41,644 nucleotides of DNA. Origin: Brevundimonas sp. UBA2388. GTDB lineage: Bacteria; Pseudomonadota; Alphaproteobacteria; Caulobacterales; Caulobacteraceae. Both the position numbers and the translations under genes were made by a program. Numbering within the stretch: position 1 is the first letter of the stretch; each line of letters opens with the position of its first letter. The DNA is taken from NCBI GenBank assembly GCA_002343425.1, contig DDSO01000078.1:1-41644 (forward strand), given 5' to 3'. The notes beneath the pieces are model-generated. The model had not been told where the DNA came from. It did not search any database and saw nothing but the letters and a program-made list of their open reading frames with translations. Shown in pieces: positions 40,848 to 41,644 of the stretch.

Positions 40848-41644
40848 ATGGTAGAACATCCCTCATCACTGCCTGTTGCACCCCGATGGGCGACTTGCGC
40901 CCGGATAGGACTTGTCGAATATGAGTTGGCGCGCAACTCGGCCCGTGAAACGCCGGACGCCTTCTGGGGCGAACAGGCGCGCCGCCTCGACTGGACGACT
41001 CCGCCCACCCGCATCAAGGACGTGTCGTTCGACAGGGCCGATTTCCGCATCCGCTGGTTCGGCGACGGTGTGCTGAACGTGGCCTACAACTGCCTTGATC
41101 GGCACCTGGAGACCCGCGGCGACGAGACCGCGATCATCTGGGAGGGCGACGAGCCGACCCAGTCCGGCGGCCTGACCTATCGCGAGCTGCACGCCGAAGT
41201 CTGCCGCATGGCCAATGTGCTCAAGGGCCTTGGCGTGGTGAAGGGCGACCGCGTCACCCTCTATCTGCCGATGATCCCGGCGGCGGCCGTGGCCATGCTG
41301 GCCTGCGCCCGCATCGGCGCGGTGCATTCCGTCGTTTTCGGCGGCTTCTCGCCCGACAGCCTGGCGGGCCGGATCGAGGACTGCGGTTCGAAGGTCGTCA
41401 TCACCGCCGACGAGGGCCTGCGCGGCGGTAAACGGGTGCCCCTGAAAGCCAATGTCGATGCGGCGCTGGAACGGCCGGGCGCGAGCGTTGTCGAGACGGT
41501 GCTGATCGTCTCCCACACCAATGCCGACATCCCGATCGTCGAGGGCCGCGACGTCCGATACGGCGAGGCCAAATGCGGCATCAGCGCCGACTGTCCGTGC
41601 GAGCCCATGAATGCCGAAGATCCGCTGTTCATCCTCTACACCTC
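40848..41644 (+). CDS. acs: Acetyl-CoA synthetase, N-terminal part
   Basis: The first 265 codons; the gene runs off the window. ATG 40848 follows GGAG at 8 nt. TPDAFWGEQARRLDWTTPPT, then SFDRADFRIRWFGDGVLNVAYNCLDRHL is the ACAS N-terminal domain, and GDRVTLYLPMIPAAAVAMLACARIGAVHSVVFGGFSPDSLAGRI is the AMP-binding core. CoA-contacting LRGGKRVPLK is present, and the sequence stops at FILYTS, the beginning of the P-loop. It converts acetate, ATP and CoA to acetyl-CoA in the cytoplasm. The first 25 residues (VEHPSSLPVAPRWATC) look less conserved than the rest. Confidence 0.93.
   Translation, partial: MVEHPSSLPVAPRWATCARIGLVEYELARNSARETPDAFWGEQARRLDWTTPPTRIKDVSFDRADFRIRWFGDGVLNVAYNCLDRHLETRGDETAIIWEGDEPTQSGGLTYRELHAEVCRMANVLKGLGVVKGDRVTLYLPMIPAAAVAMLACARIGAVHSVVFGGFSPDSLAGRIEDCGSKVVITADEGLRGGKRVPLKANVDAALERPGASVVETVLIVSHTNADIPIVEGRDVRYGEAKCGISADCPCEPMNAEDPLFILYT

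Noticed and set aside
1..41644. CRISPR arrays, tRNA, rRNA, prophage genes
   Set aside because: Read for spaced repeats, cloverleaf ends and phage structural motifs; none was seen. Only the riboswitch stood out as structured RNA.

Overview
The window is high-GC alphaproteobacterial chromosome, most likely Caulobacterales and close to Brevundimonas. The pointers are a recognisable CckA cell-cycle kinase, a large TonB-dependent receptor with polysaccharide lyases, several Tat-type RR signal peptides, and a SAM-riboswitch metX-metB-hom operon. No rRNA, tRNA, CRISPR array or prophage was seen. Gene family names rest on motif recognition by eye, without database searches.

Layout. 1-2850: the 5' end of icd (minus), a 62-codon ORF coupled to a thioredoxin-reductase-like flavoprotein, a serine beta-lactamase-fold hydrolase, and two tiny tandem related ORFs divergent from a GcvA-like LysR gene. 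3851-9364: three tandem DUF885 zinc-peptidase-like paralogues, all exported. 9435-15238: cckA, a leucine-type amino-acid dehydrogenase, a lipoprotein alpha/beta hydrolase, a DUF3253 protein, a hotdog thioesterase and a TetR regulator. 15403-19065: a SAM-I riboswitch followed by metX-metB-hom (methionine branch), closed by a perfect hairpin shared with the convergent TonB receptor gene.

19104-35816 is a pectin/hexuronate utilisation locus. It holds a TonB-dependent receptor, two exported PL1-like pectate lyases, a KduD-like dehydrogenase, an RpiB/LacAB-fold isomerase where KduI would be expected, a LacI regulator, a hydratase-family enzyme, a three-part TRAP transporter and a KdgK-like kinase. 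All three divergent promoters in the locus carry versions of the palindrome TGACACCGGTGTCA, the probable operator of the LacI protein. The expected flow is lyases and receptor outside, TRAP uptake, isomerase, KduD, KdgK, then an aldolase encoded elsewhere. A two-gene signalling unit (KaiC-like ATPase plus hybrid histidine kinase) sits inside the locus and carries no operator.

36019-41644: a small secreted/membrane protein with a clear terminator, a coiled-coil zinc-ribbon protein, an MHS-type MFS transporter with a large periplasmic insert, a decayed IS481-family element inserted exactly at the transporter stop codon, an AT-richer methyltransferase gene, a 420-bp stretch without a convincing gene, and the 5' part of acs running off the end.
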